A DNA stretch of 64,000 nt from Dehalobacter sp. DCA (GTDB lineage Bacteria; Bacillota; Desulfitobacteriia; Desulfitobacteriales; Syntrophobotulaceae). Below are positions 45,013 through 54,887 of this stretch, piece by piece (positions within the stretch are counted from its first letter, which is position 1; the number at the start of each line of letters is the position of its first letter). The notes beneath the pieces are model-generated. The model did no database searches. It was given only the letters and a program-made list of their open reading frames with translations, and was not told the origin of the DNA. The translations under genes and the position numbers were made by a program. The stretch covers positions 2,065,001 to 2,129,000 of the forward strand of contig NC_018866.1 in NCBI RefSeq assembly GCF_000305775.1, read 5' to 3'.

Positions 45013-46485
45013 CTATTTTTTCTTGCTTGAAGACTTGGCCTTTTTCTTGGGTTTCTCTGCTTCCTGCTGTTCATCTACTTGGGAAGCTTCATCAGCAGGT
45101 GATTCTAATTCTGAATAAGACACATCAGCATCACTGTTTTCATTTCGGGCATTTTCATCGCCGTCATATTCTGCAGATTCATCGTATTCATCGTAGTATT
45201 GGCTATCCTCGTCCTCCTGATAACTCCCGTCATCATATTCATCATATCCTTCTTCTGTGTAGTCCTGATAGCCTTCATCATATTCCTGATATTCTTCTTC
45301 AGATTCTTCATACTCGCCTTCTACATAATCGCCGTAGGGCTCGTCTTCATAATCTGTATATTCTCCTTCTTCATAGGGTTCATATGCCTGTTCATAGTAC
45401 CCACCCTCATATTCTTCATCCTGATAGCTGTCTTCCGGGATCAAATTCTGAGCGAGCGCCTGCGTTTCGTTCTTAATATCGATTTTCCAGCCGGTCAGCT
45501 TTGCAGCCAGTCTGGCGTTCTGTCCTTCTTTCCCGATAGCGAGTGATAATTGATAGTCCGGCACGACCACTAACGTCACCTTGTCTTCATACCGCGGATA
45601 AACACCCAGGACTCTGGCCGGGGAAAGCGCATTGGAGACAAAATCAATCGGATCAGCCGACCAGTTGATGATGTCCATTTTTTCGCCTTTCAGTTCATTC
45701 ACAATATTCTGTACCCTGCTACCCTTCGGTCCAACACACGCTCCAACCGGATCAACGTTTTTGTCTTTCGAGTAAACGGCAATTTTGGAGCGTGCACCTG
45801 CTTCCCTTGCAACTGCTTTGATTTCTACAATTCCATCGTGGATCTCCGGAACTTCCAGCTCAAACAATCGTTTGATCAGTCCTGGATGGGTGCGGGAAAG
45901 CAAAATTTGGGGGCCTTTGGTAGTTTTCTTCACTTCAACAACATAGGCCTTGATTCTTTCAAAAGGCTGGTAGTTTACTCCGGGATTCTGCTCTGAGGCA
46001 GGCAGTATGGCCTCCACCTTGCCAAGATCCACAATGACGTTACGCTGTTCATAGCGTTGGACAATACCGGTGACAATATCTCCCTCGCGATTAATATATT
46101 CATCGTATATTAATCCACGTTCAGCCTCGCGTATTCTTTGGACAACAACCTGCTTGGCAGTCTGCGCTGCGATGCGGCCAAAGTCACGCGGGGTGACTTC
46201 AAATTCAACAATATCCTCAGTTGAATAGTTCGGGTCAATTTTTTTAGCTTCTTCTAATGATATTTGGGTGCGAGAATCATCCGCAATTTCCACAACGTTT
46301 TTGCGGGCATATACTTTAATTTCTCCATTCAAGCGGTCTATATGGATCCTTACATTCTGTAAAGAGGAAAAGTTCTTTTTATATGCCGATATCAGAGCAG
46401 CTTCAATCGCTTCAAACAATATCTCTGTCGAAATACCTTTTTCTTTTTCTAATTCGTGAATTGCCTCAATGAACTCCATGTTCAT
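45013..46485 (-). CDS. nusA: Transcription factor NusA with acidic Tyr-rich tail
   Basis: 490 residues. Residues ~1-345 are a standard NusA: N-terminal RNAP-binding domain (MEFIEAIHELEKEKGIS), S1 (GDIVTGIVQRYEQRNVIVDLG), KH1 and KH2 (GPKGSRVQNIVNELKGEKMD; AIGKEGQNARLAAKLTGW). Residues ~350-475 form an extension of Glu, Asp and Tyr (over 20 Tyr) in EYEGGYYEQAYEP-like units. The end is lysine-rich (KPKKKAKSSSKKK). Typical Firmicutes NusA stops near 370 residues. It controls pausing, termination and antitermination. Confidence 0.96.
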   Translation of the reverse strand: MNMEFIEAIHELEKEKGISTEILFEAIEAALISAYKKNFSSLQNVRIHIDRLNGEIKVYARKNVVEIADDSRTQISLEEAKKIDPNYSTEDIVEFEVTPRDFGRIAAQTAKQVVVQRIREAERGLIYDEYINREGDIVTGIVQRYEQRNVIVDLGKVEAILPASEQNPGVNYQPFERIKAYVVEVKKTTKGPQILLSRTHPGLIKRLFELEVPEIHDGIVEIKAVAREAGARSKIAVYSKDKNVDPVGACVGPKGSRVQNIVNELKGEKMDIINWSADPIDFVSNALSPARVLGVYPRYEDKVTLVVVPDYQLSLAIGKEGQNARLAAKLTGWKIDIKNETQALAQNLIPEDSYQDEEYEGGYYEQAYEPYEEGEYTDYEDEPYGDYVEGEYEESEEEYQEYDEGYQDYTEEGYDEYDDGSYQEDEDSQYYDEYDESAEYDGDENARNENSDADVSYSELESPADEASQVDEQQEAEKPKKKAKSSSKKK

Positions 46486-46512
46486 CTGTCTGAATCCCTC
46501 CTCAAAATCATT

Positions 46513-46971
46513 TTAAAACTCAAAAGTAAGATGGGCCTTTTCAATTAGCGACAAAGGAATGGCAATCTCCCGCCCCTCATATTCTAGGATAACCTGGTCA
46601 TCAGCCAGTCCTTTTAAATTTCCGGTAAAGCGGCTGTATCCCTCAAACACTTCTGTCGTATTAATACTGACAAGCTTTCCTGTATATTTGATATAATCTT
46701 CTCTCTTTTTAAGCGGTCTCTCAATTCCGGGAGAAGAGACTTCCAGCATATAGGCCTGAGGAATCGGGTTTTCTTTATCCAGAACCTCATTAATTTGATG
46801 GCTTACCTCGGCACAGTCGTCAATCTCTACTCCGCCTTCCTTATCAATATATAATCGCAGATACCAGTAAGCACCTTCCTTAACATACTCGACATCGACG
46901 AATTCCAGTCCCAGCTCCATTACGAGTGGCTCTGCCAAACTTCTAACTTTGTTTAGAATAGAATTGCTCAT
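46513..46971 (-). CDS. rimP: Ribosome maturation factor RimP
   Basis: 152 residues. GLEFVDVEYVKEGAYWYLRLYIDKEGG and VSHQINEVLDKENPI are typical, with the EVSSPGIERPLKK motif (about residue 80). Acts in 30S assembly. First gene of the rimP-nusA-ylxR-ylxQ-infB-rbfA operon. Confidence 0.96.
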   Translation of the reverse strand: MSNSILNKVRSLAEPLVMELGLEFVDVEYVKEGAYWYLRLYIDKEGGVEIDDCAEVSHQINEVLDKENPIPQAYMLEVSSPGIERPLKKREDYIKYTGKLVSINTTEVFEGYSRFTGNLKGLADDQVILEYEGREIAIPLSLIEKAHLTFEF

Positions 46972-47011
46972 CGTATACTCCCTTTAGAGTTAAGCATTTT
47001 TTATTTTTCAT

Positions 47012-47045
47012 CATACCAAATGAAAGAGTGGGTAATCCCCACTCT
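47012..47045 (-). terminator. Hairpin between polC and rimP
   Basis: Minus strand AGAGTGGG-GATTA-CCCACTCT, then TTCATTT. It could end polC transcription or be the rimP leader stem. Confidence 0.5.
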
Positions 47046-47128
47046 GAACCAAAAATCTGCTTAGAATAAAATTCCTGCTTTTACTATATCATATACTGTT
47101 TCCGTCTGCAATATTCCTAATGTCCAGT

Positions 47129-50100
47129 TTAAAACAAACTCAGCTGATTTTTGTCGGGCAGCCCTTCCAGGCACCCGTGCTGCTGAAGCGTTTCAATGAC
47201 GGTTTTGCTGATCTTTCCGTTGGATCGGGCCTGGATATCTTCGACAGATTTGATCGTTCCATGTTCCCTGAGTTTGACCAAACTCGCCGCAGCCGTTTCA
47301 CCGACTCCCTGCAGGGATGACAGTGGCGGCAGGAGCCCATCAGGCGTTACTTGAAAACGTACCGCATCCGATTTCCACAGATTAACCTTGCGCAGCTTAA
47401 TCTTTCGGCAGTACATTTCCACCACAATCTCAAGGATCGTCTGCAGGTTCTTGTCCTTAGCCGTTGCATTGTTGCCTTTGGCGGCAATTTCTTTGATAGC
47501 CTCCCGGCACTTTTTCACACCGCTGCAGATCAGTTCCGCATCAAACTCATCTGCCCTGACGGTAAAAAATGTGGCATAAAACGCTTCAGGATAATTGATC
47601 TTAAACCAAGCAATCCTGAAAGCCATTGTCACATAAGCTACAGCATGGGCCTTCGGAAACATATAGCTGATCTTCTGACAAGAGTCAATATACCAATCCG
47701 GAACATTTTGTTTTTTCATGGCCTCAATATCTTCATCTTTGAGTCCTTTGCCCTTGCGGACCGACTCCATAATTTTAAAGGCATGGCTGGAATTAAGTCC
47801 CATCTGAATCAAATAGATCATAATGTCATCACGGCAGGCAATAATGTTGGAGATGTCAGCTGTACCGTTTAAGACAAGGTCCTGGGCATTGCCAACCCAG
47901 ACATTCGTACCATGGGAAAGTCCGGATATTCTGACCAAATGGGAAAAGCTTGAAGGTTTGGTGTCTTCCAGCATCTGTCTTACAAATTTTGTACCGAATT
48001 CCGGGATGCCGAGTGTTCCGGTCGTGGACCCGATTTCCTCCGCAGTCACGTCAAGCGCATCCGTACTCGAAAAAAGCGAGAGGGTTTGCGTGTCATCGAG
48101 TCGGATTTTCTTGGCATCAAGCCCTGTCAGGTCCTCCAGCATTTTAATCGACGTCGGATCGTCATGACCGAGCAGGTCCAGTTTGGTTAAACGCCCGGAG
48201 ATGGAATGGTAGTCGAAGTGGGTCGTAATGATATCTGAAGAGGTGTCGTTAGCTGGCCTTTGCAGCGGGGTAAAATCAAAGACATCGCATTCTTTCGGGA
48301 TAACCATTAATCCTCCCGGGTGCTGTCCTGTTGTTCTTTTTACGCCCGTACAGCCGTTAACCAGCCGGTTCAGTTCTGTCTGGTTATATTTGACCTTTCT
48401 TTCCTCAAGGTAATTTTTCACAAAACCATAGGCAGTTTTTTCAGCAATCGTGGAGATCGTTCCGGCCCGGAAAACATTTTCCTTGCCAAATATCTCCTCG
48501 GTGTATTTCATAGCTCTGGGCTGATATTCTCCCGAGAAATTTAGATCGATATCAGGAACCTTGTCTCCTTTAAAGCCCAGGAAGGTTTCAAACGGGATGT
48601 CATGTCCGTCTTTGACCAGTTCCCTGCCGCACTGCGGACATATTTTATCCGGCAGATCCACACCTGCTCCGGCGATTCCGTCCGTCACAAACTCTGAATA
48701 AAGACACTCCGGGTTAGCACAACGATAGTGTGGCGGAAGCGGATTGACCTCCGTGATGCCGGTAAAAGTTGCGACGAGCGATGAACCGACGGAACCCCTT
48801 GATCCGACCAGATAACCATCCTCGTTCGATCTTTTTACGAGCAGATGCGCAATCAGATACAACACGGCAAAACCGTTGCCGATGATGGAATCCAGTTCCT
48901 TATTTAAGGTTTTCTGAACCATTTCCGGCAAAGGATTGCCGTACAGCTCATACGCTCTGGTCATCGTCATATCCCGGATTTTATCGGCAGCGCCTTCAAT
49001 CTTCGGTTCAAAAAAGTCATCCGGGAATGGCTTGATTTCAGCTACCTGTTCAGCAATCATTCTCGGTGTAGTGACTACCGCCCGATAGGCATCCTCTTCA
49101 TTAAGATAAGAGAATTCCTCGAGCATTTCATCCGTAGACCTGTAATACAGCGGGGCTTGCTCATCAGCATCAGCAAACCCTTTCCCGGCCATCAAAATTC
49201 TTCGGTAGACTTCATCTTCCTTATCCAAAAAATGAACATCACAGGTAGCAGCGACCGGAACCCCAAGTTCCTTACCGAGAGAGACAATGCGCCGGTTCAT
49301 ATCAATCAATTGTTCTTCGCTGGAGACCTCACCGTTTTTCAGCATAAACCGATTATTGCCCAGCGGCTGGATTTCCAGATAATCATAGTAGGATGCAATT
49401 TTTTCGATTTCTGCCGCATCCTTCTTTTGCAGGATCGCCCGTATCAATTCTCCTGATTCGCAGGCCGAACCAAGGATCAAACCTTCCCTGTGGGCATCAA
49501 GCAGCGAACGCGGAATACGGGGACGTCTGTAAAAATACTCCATATGGGAAGCGGTAACAAGTTTATACAGATTCTTTAAGCCGGTATAATCCTTGGCCAG
49601 AATAATAATATGAAAAGAACGGCTGCGGCTCAACTCGACCGGATTAGTTCCGACATCCTCGACCAAATAGCCTTCCATGCCATAGATGATTTTAACACCG
49701 TACTTTTTTCCGGCTTCAGCTGCATCCGGGAAAGCCTGGACGACCCCGTGGTCTGTTACAGCAATCGCGGTATGTCCCCATTCACCGGCTCGCTTCACCA
49801 TGTTTTGGATCGATGAAACACCATCCATTTCCGAATGCTTGGTGTGCAGATGCAGTTCAACCCGTTTCTCTTCCGCAAGATCCAGCTTGGACGTCTTCGG
49901 AACAATCATCATATCCCTTGGCATCAACGTCAGCTCGGTCGTATAACGATCGAACTGCACAGCTCCTTTCACTCTGAGCCAGTCACCTTTGTTGATTTCC
50001 AGAGGTTTTTTTCCTTCGTCAAAGAACAGTTTACAGCCTATTGAGTTTGTCTTGTCTGTCAAACCGAACGACAATAATTGACGTCCGCTTTTTAATAGTC

Positions 50101-50842
50101 TGATTTCTGCTTCGCAGACCTCACCCTCTACAATGACCTGTTTCTCCTCGTCATGAATATCGGCTAACGGAGCCGGCGTACCCTTTATCTCTCTGCCAAG
50201 CAAAACAGCATTCTGCTCTTTCTTCTCTTTTTTCTCTTCAGGCTTTTTGGACAGGATTTCCTCTACATACTTCTGCTCTTCTTTTTCCGCGTCAAAATAG
50301 ATTTCCTCTTCGGCGGCAGTCTCTTCAATTTCCCAGAAAATCCTTGCCTCCACACCATATTTCTGCCGAAAGAAGCTTTCCAGACTATCCTGTTTCAGCT
50401 GACAATATTCCATCGCCATCATGCTCGGAACGAAGAAGGTCAGTCTGTTTTTAACAACCTCGTATTTTACGGAAGCATTCAGCCAGACCTTAAGGGAAGG
50501 CACCTTCTCGTGAATATCCTGGATGATTTGCAGCCAATGTTCTTGACAAAGCATCTCTAGGGTAAAATCGGGAGACATTTTTGTTTTTATCTCAATCGTG
50601 ATTCCGTTATTTTCGTTCCCACTATTTAATCTTTTCTTTAAGGATTCAGTTAAGAGGCCCAGAATTTCTTCCTGGACCGGACAGGATAAAGAAAGATGGA
50701 GTATCCACTTTCTTTGTTCAGGAACAATCTCCACCCTCTCCAGCAGTATGTAATTTAGAAAAGTATCCAGCCTCATGCTGACATCACTTGGTAATTCCTG
50801 ATAAAAAGGTGTTGCTTCCAGTTTGACCGCCGCAGTTGACAC
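47129..50842 (-). CDS. polC: DNA polymerase III PolC lacking the exonuclease domain
   Basis: Replicative polymerase, about 1237 residues (Bacillus PolC 1437). In order: N-terminal domain, OB fold (VIVEGEVCEAEIRLLKSG), PHP domain opening with ELHLHTKHSEMDG (about residue 330) and AVTDHG, then GMEGYLVED (about 390), which runs within ~20 residues into HIIILAKDYTGLKNLYKL. In Bacillus the DnaQ-like exonuclease of ~190 residues lies exactly there; no DxE or exonuclease motifs are present. The later PHP residues (ATCDVHFL), zinc finger (CANPEC...CPQCG), palm (DIDLNFSG, about 762) and finger/HhH region are intact. GTG 50842 or TTG 50845 follows AAAGGAGG. An open frame further upstream runs into a family A palindrome and is not coding. 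Confidence 0.95.
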   Translation of the reverse strand: MSTAAVKLEATPFYQELPSDVSMRLDTFLNYILLERVEIVPEQRKWILHLSLSCPVQEEILGLLTESLKKRLNSGNENNGITIEIKTKMSPDFTLEMLCQEHWLQIIQDIHEKVPSLKVWLNASVKYEVVKNRLTFFVPSMMAMEYCQLKQDSLESFFRQKYGVEARIFWEIEETAAEEEIYFDAEKEEQKYVEEILSKKPEEKKEKKEQNAVLLGREIKGTPAPLADIHDEEKQVIVEGEVCEAEIRLLKSGRQLLSFGLTDKTNSIGCKLFFDEGKKPLEINKGDWLRVKGAVQFDRYTTELTLMPRDMMIVPKTSKLDLAEEKRVELHLHTKHSEMDGVSSIQNMVKRAGEWGHTAIAVTDHGVVQAFPDAAEAGKKYGVKIIYGMEGYLVEDVGTNPVELSRSRSFHIIILAKDYTGLKNLYKLVTASHMEYFYRRPRIPRSLLDAHREGLILGSACESGELIRAILQKKDAAEIEKIASYYDYLEIQPLGNNRFMLKNGEVSSEEQLIDMNRRIVSLGKELGVPVAATCDVHFLDKEDEVYRRILMAGKGFADADEQAPLYYRSTDEMLEEFSYLNEEDAYRAVVTTPRMIAEQVAEIKPFPDDFFEPKIEGAADKIRDMTMTRAYELYGNPLPEMVQKTLNKELDSIIGNGFAVLYLIAHLLVKRSNEDGYLVGSRGSVGSSLVATFTGITEVNPLPPHYRCANPECLYSEFVTDGIAGAGVDLPDKICPQCGRELVKDGHDIPFETFLGFKGDKVPDIDLNFSGEYQPRAMKYTEEIFGKENVFRAGTISTIAEKTAYGFVKNYLEERKVKYNQTELNRLVNGCTGVKRTTGQHPGGLMVIPKECDVFDFTPLQRPANDTSSDIITTHFDYHSISGRLTKLDLLGHDDPTSIKMLEDLTGLDAKKIRLDDTQTLSLFSSTDALDVTAEEIGSTTGTLGIPEFGTKFVRQMLEDTKPSSFSHLVRISGLSHGTNVWVGNAQDLVLNGTADISNIIACRDDIMIYLIQMGLNSSHAFKIMESVRKGKGLKDEDIEAMKKQNVPDWYIDSCQKISYMFPKAHAVAYVTMAFRIAWFKINYPEAFYATFFTVRADEFDAELICSGVKKCREAIKEIAAKGNNATAKDKNLQTILEIVVEMYCRKIKLRKVNLWKSDAVRFQVTPDGLLPPLSSLQGVGETAAASLVKLREHGTIKSVEDIQARSNGKISKTVIETLQQHGCLEGLPDKNQLSLF

Positions 50843-50926
50843 CAATGAATGCCTCCTTTGTATCCAAACGCAATTCACATCACTGCATATTACTATGTAA
50901 CTTACTATGTAACTTATTTGGGGTTG

Positions 50927-51032
50927 GTCTGTGTGCCACAAATCCGCTTTCGGCCGTTGTGTCATCCATGACACAAAAGGCCGCGCTTCGCACTCCATGC
51001 TCCGCTTGACGCTGGAATTGTGGCACACAGAC
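50927..51032. repeat. Family A palindrome, copy 3
   Basis: Outer arms GTCTGTGTGCCACA / TGTGGCACACAGAC; inner stem TTGTGTCATCCATGACACAA; then GCGCTTCGCACTCCATGCTCCGC. Upstream of polC. Confidence 0.8.
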
Positions 51033-51181
51033 TGAATCTTTGGATAATAAGATTATAATGCTTGCTTAAATTAAGCATATAGCTTTGAGAAGTATAACGA
51101 TACACTGTTCTTTTCTTTTAATAAATTCTCAAGAATAATCTACATTCTGACATGCAGACTTGCTTGAATAAGCCTAAGATC

Positions 51182-51289
51182 AGTCTGGGGGCCACAGTTC
51201 CGCGACAAGCGGAGCATGGAGTGCGCAGCGCGGCATTTGCGCCACGGAGGGCGCAATTCGCCGAAAAGCGGTATTGTGGCCCCCAGACC
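51182..51289. repeat. Family A palindrome, copy 4 (inverted orientation)
   Basis: Outer arms AGTCTGGGGGCCACAGTTCCGC / GCGGTATTGTGGCCCCCAGAC. The GCGGAGCATGGAGTGCG segment is the reverse complement of that in copy 3. Between polC and proS; the 150 bp separating copies 3 and 4 hold only a small TGCTT/AAGCA hairpin. Confidence 0.8.
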
Positions 51290-51363
51290 TGCCATACATA
51301 ATGGTTTTGTAATACTCAATAGAACTTTATCAACAATTTGTGTAAGATTTTGAAAACGTGGTT

Positions 51364-53088
51364 CTAGGCACGACAGGCTTCTTTGATGATTTCTGTTACA
51401 AGACTGCAAACGCGGTCCGCCTCAACCAGTTCGACTTGTCTGGTACTTCTGTTGTACAGTTCAACTTTACCTTCGACGAGTGCTTTGGGGCCGATCGTCA
51501 GTCTCAAAGGATAGCCGACAAGGTCTGCATCCTTGAATTTTACGCCCGGACGTTCATCTCTGTCATCATATACTGTCTCGACGCCGGCTGCCTTTAATTC
51601 TGCATATAACCTTTCGGCAGTTGAGACGACATTTTCGTCCTTTAAGGAAACCGGGACGATAATACAATGATACGGGGCAATCGGCATCGGCCAGATAATT
51701 CCGTTCTCATCATAATTCTGCTCAATGGCGGCAGCCATTGTTCTGCTGACGCCTATCCCATAGCAACCCATGTAGCAGACCTTTTCCTTACCAGTATCGT
51801 CGAGGTAGGTTGCCTGAAGGGCCTGACTGTATTTCGTACCAAGATTGAAGACCTGTCCGACTTCAATCCCGCGGGCTTCCTGGAGCGGTCCCTGGCATTT
51901 CGGGCAGGGTTCACCCGGTGTTACCATTCTGAGGTCTGCTATTTTGGCGGGAACAAAATCCTTTCCGCAAGCAACACCGAGCAGATGATAATCTTTTTTA
52001 TTGGCTCCGCAGACTCCCTGTTTCATCTCAGCTACTTCAAGGTCTGCGGCAACATAGACATCCTTAAGTCCAACCGGTCCGATGAACCCGTGCTCGCAGT
52101 TGAAAACCTCCCGGACTTCCTCCGGGTCAGCCATTCTGAGGTTCAGGAACGGTCCGAGCATATTATTGACCTTGATTTCATTGACTTCCCGGTCTCCCCT
52201 AACCAGGACAAGTATAAAACGGTCGTCGCCTTTATATAAAAGCGTTTTTATCAGAGAAGACTTGTTGATTTTTAAGAAATCGGCCAGCTGGTCAATCGTT
52301 TTGATATTGGGGGTATGAACCTCACCTGTCCGGCCTGCCAGAATATCCTGATCAGTGTCTGGATGCGGCAGACATTCAGCTTTCTCGACATTGGCGGCAT
52401 AATCGCAATCTGGACAGAATACCACCGCAGCCTCTCCGGATTCGGCCAGCACCATAAATTCATGGGTTCCGCCTGTTCCGCCAATCGCACCGGCATCTGC
52501 CTCGACAGCACGGAAAGTCAGCCCACAGCGCGTAAAAATACGTTCATAAGCCTCATACATCTTGCGGTAGCTTTCCCTGGAACCTTCAGGATCCCTGTCA
52601 AAAGAATACAAGTCCTTCATGATAAATTCCCTGCCGCGCATCAGTCCGAAACGTGGTCTTCTTTCATCACGGTATTTGTTTTGAATCTGGTACAGAAGGA
52701 GCGGCAGCTGTTTGTAGGAACGGACTTCACTTCTGACCAAGTCGGTGATGACTTCTTCATGCGTGGGTCCGAGACAGAATTCCCGATCATGCCTGTCTTT
52801 TAATCGGAACATCTCCGGACCATAGACATCCCAGCGTCCGGTTTCTTTCCACAGCTCAGCCGGCTGGACAATCGGCAGCATGACTTCCTGCCCGCCTTTG
52901 GCATCCATCTCTTCGCGTACGATTTGCTCGATCTTTTTAATTACTCTGAGTCCCAGAGGAAGATATGTATAAATCCCGGCTGCAGCTTTGCGGATAAATC
53001 CGGCTCTCAGCATGAGCTGGTGACTGATCACTTCGGCTTCTGCAGGCACTTCCCGCAAGGTCGGATTTAATAATTGGCTAACTTTCAT
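51364..53088 (-). CDS. proS: Prolyl-tRNA synthetase, bacterial type
   Basis: 574 residues. Class II motifs: [17 protein letters not shown] (motif 1 region), [19 protein letters not shown] and [25 protein letters not shown] (motif 2), and [17 protein letters not shown] (motif 3). The middle insertion (about 225-400) is the editing domain that removes Ala-tRNA-Pro. Upstream I see no T-box. Confidence 0.97.
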   Translation of the reverse strand: MKVSQLLNPTLREVPAEAEVISHQLMLRAGFIRKAAAGIYTYLPLGLRVIKKIEQIVREEMDAKGGQEVMLPIVQPAELWKETGRWDVYGPEMFRLKDRHDREFCLGPTHEEVITDLVRSEVRSYKQLPLLLYQIQNKYRDERRPRFGLMRGREFIMKDLYSFDRDPEGSRESYRKMYEAYERIFTRCGLTFRAVEADAGAIGGTGGTHEFMVLAESGEAAVVFCPDCDYAANVEKAECLPHPDTDQDILAGRTGEVHTPNIKTIDQLADFLKINKSSLIKTLLYKGDDRFILVLVRGDREVNEIKVNNMLGPFLNLRMADPEEVREVFNCEHGFIGPVGLKDVYVAADLEVAEMKQGVCGANKKDYHLLGVACGKDFVPAKIADLRMVTPGEPCPKCQGPLQEARGIEVGQVFNLGTKYSQALQATYLDDTGKEKVCYMGCYGIGVSRTMAAAIEQNYDENGIIWPMPIAPYHCIIVPVSLKDENVVSTAERLYAELKAAGVETVYDDRDERPGVKFKDADLVGYPLRLTIGPKALVEGKVELYNRSTRQVELVEADRVCSLVTEIIKEACRA

Positions 53089-53193
53089 TGTTTATTTCTT
53101 CCTTTCAACAAGTGCTTGCTCTTAAAAAATTCTTGCTCTTCAATATTACCATTTTCACACAGGATTAAACAACTGGAAAACCTCAGATTTATT

Positions 53194-53340
53194 TAAAGAA
53201 AACTTGGCTAACGCCAAGTCACTGGTGATCGCTCCTTACCATCCGTGGCACCGTGACACCGTGAAGCCTATTTAAACGCCTTCACGCTTCCGTAGCCGTT
53301 GACAGCCTTAGCTGCACTTAGATCTATCAGAAAATGTTTA
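53194..53340. repeat. Family B repeat, copy 1
   Basis: About 147 bp highly similar to 60215-60360. Starts AAAGAAAACTTGGCT with an ACTTGGC/GCCAAGT hairpin, includes GTGAAGCCTATTTAAACGCC then TTCACG (palindromic), and ends CTATCAGAAAATGTTTA. Lies between ispG and proS. Confidence 0.85.
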
Positions 53341-53346
53341 GAGTTT

Positions 53347-54417
53347 TTATGATAGACTTAAATCGTCTTCGATTTTCTCCATCAAAGCCGACACTAATTC
53401 ATCTTCAGGCAGCTGCGCGATGACCTCACCCCGTGCAAAAAGCAGCCCCCTGCTTTTTCCTCCTGCAATGCCAAAATCGGCTTCCCGGGCTTCCCCAGGG
53501 CCATTGACCACACAGCCCATCACGGCTATGGATACCCTCTTGGATGGTGCCGGTAAAGCTTCAAGTCTCTGTTCTACTTCCTCAGCCAGATGAACTAAAT
53601 CCACCTGAGTCCTGCCGCAGGTCGGACAACTGATTAATTCGAATCCGCCTTTCTTGAGATCCAGTACCCGCAGAATCTGTTGGGCAACCGGAATCTCTGC
53701 AGCAGGATCGCCTGTCAGTGAGACTCTGATCGTATCGCCGATGCCTTCAGCCAGAAGCGTTCCTATGCCGATCGCAGACTTTACCACCCCGGATCTGACC
53801 GTACCGGCTTCGGTTACCCCGACATGCAGCGGATAGTCCACCCGATGGGCAATCATGCGGTAAGCGTCAATCATCAACGGAACATGGGACGATTTCAGGG
53901 ATATCTTGATATTATGATAGTTTTCCTGTTCCAGGATGCCAACATGGCCCAAAGCGCTTTCGACCATCCCTTCCGCGGTCGGTCCGCCGTATTTCTCAAG
54001 GATTTCCTTTTCCAGAGATCCGGTATTGACTCCGATCCGGATCGGGATGTTTCTTTCGCGGACCGCGTTGATAATCTCCTGTACTTTCCAGCGCTCACCG
54101 ATATTTCCCGGATTGATCCGGAGTCCATGAACCCCATTTGCAACAGCTTTAAGTGCAAGCCGGTAGTCAAAGTGAATATCCGCAACTACCGGGATCGGAC
54201 TTAGGCTGCAGATGTCTTTCAATGCAAGCGCAGCCTGCTCATTTAAGACAGCCATCCGGATAATCTCACAGCCAATTTCCGCCAAGTGCCTGATCTGACT
54301 GAGCGTGGCCTGCACATCCCGGGTATCCGTATTGGTCATCGACTGAATCACGACCGGATGATTTCCGCCAATCGCCACCGATCCGATTTTCACTTCTCGC
54401 GTAATCCTACGTTTCAA
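53347..54417 (-). CDS. ispG: 4-hydroxy-3-methylbut-2-enyl diphosphate synthase
   Basis: About 356 residues. Iron-sulfur enzyme of the MEP isoprenoid pathway. TIM-barrel part with VVIQSMTNTDTRDV; C-terminal cluster-binding SCPTCGRTQ and GCVVNGPGEA. TTG 54417 (LKRRITREV) is nine bases after AGGAGG; an upstream ATG at 54507 falls in a family A repeat and is not used. Near dxr and uppS, so three isoprenoid genes cluster here. Confidence 0.96.
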   Translation of the reverse strand: MKRRITREVKIGSVAIGGNHPVVIQSMTNTDTRDVQATLSQIRHLAEIGCEIIRMAVLNEQAALALKDICSLSPIPVVADIHFDYRLALKAVANGVHGLRINPGNIGERWKVQEIINAVRERNIPIRIGVNTGSLEKEILEKYGGPTAEGMVESALGHVGILEQENYHNIKISLKSSHVPLMIDAYRMIAHRVDYPLHVGVTEAGTVRSGVVKSAIGIGTLLAEGIGDTIRVSLTGDPAAEIPVAQQILRVLDLKKGGFELISCPTCGRTQVDLVHLAEEVEQRLEALPAPSKRVSIAVMGCVVNGPGEAREADFGIAGGKSRGLLFARGEVIAQLPEDELVSALMEKIEDDLSLS

Positions 54418-54457
54418 TCGATAAACCCTCCTATTTTGACGTAGTTTATCTTGGGCT

Positions 54458-54563
54458 AGTCTGTGGGCCACAATACCGCTTCTCGGCTGTTGTGCCCTCC
54501 GTGGCACAAAAAGCCGCGCTCCGCATCGTGCTCCGCTGACAGCGGAACTGTGGCCCCCAGACT
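54458..54563. repeat. Family A palindrome, copy 5
   Basis: Outer arms AGTCTGTGGGCCACAATACCGC / GCGGAACTGTGGCCCCCAGACT; inner TTGTGCC...GGCACAA stem. Confidence 0.85.
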
Positions 54564-54887
54564 AATCTTAAGTTTAATTTGCAAGCTAGATCAAGGAGCC
54601 AGAAAGTATCTCTATGAAGAAGAAGCCTGCCAAGCTCCTTCAAGCGCTCTGATATCATCGATTGGATGCATTCAGATGATGATTGACCTAGCTAACGTCA
54701 TTCGTTTGCATAGCGTTGGGAACTTAAAGGCTAAAGAATAATCCGTGCTTAAATCAAATCAGATAAACACGCTTTTTATTCGTGATTAAAATCTAGTATG
54801 AATTCCCAGCAAGAGAACTATAATTGTATTCTCTACATAGAAGAACTGCAACTTCCGTATAAGTCATGCCAATTACCCTAAAAATCA
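54564..54887. other. Intergenic stretch without a recognisable gene
   Basis: Between palindrome copies 5 and 6, upstream of ispG. Short frames only; no RNA gene or convincing promoter seen. It may be decayed coding sequence, but I cannot name it. Confidence 0.4.

Noticed and set aside
50846-51028. N-terminal extension of polC by 62 residues
   Set aside because: It runs into a family A palindrome and its composition is unlike PolC; a good ribosome site precedes GTG 50842.
53089-53193. T-box or other riboswitch in front of proS
   Set aside because: No T-box sequence or specifier-type stem is visible. Likewise I found no lysine riboswitch before dapA, dapG or dapB.
54418-54507. N-terminal extension of ispG
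   Set aside because: Overlaps a family A palindrome; AGGAGG precedes TTG 54417.
54463-54741. 92-residue plus-strand frame between ispG and rseP
   Set aside because: Its first third is palindrome sequence and it has no ribosome site or recognisable domain.
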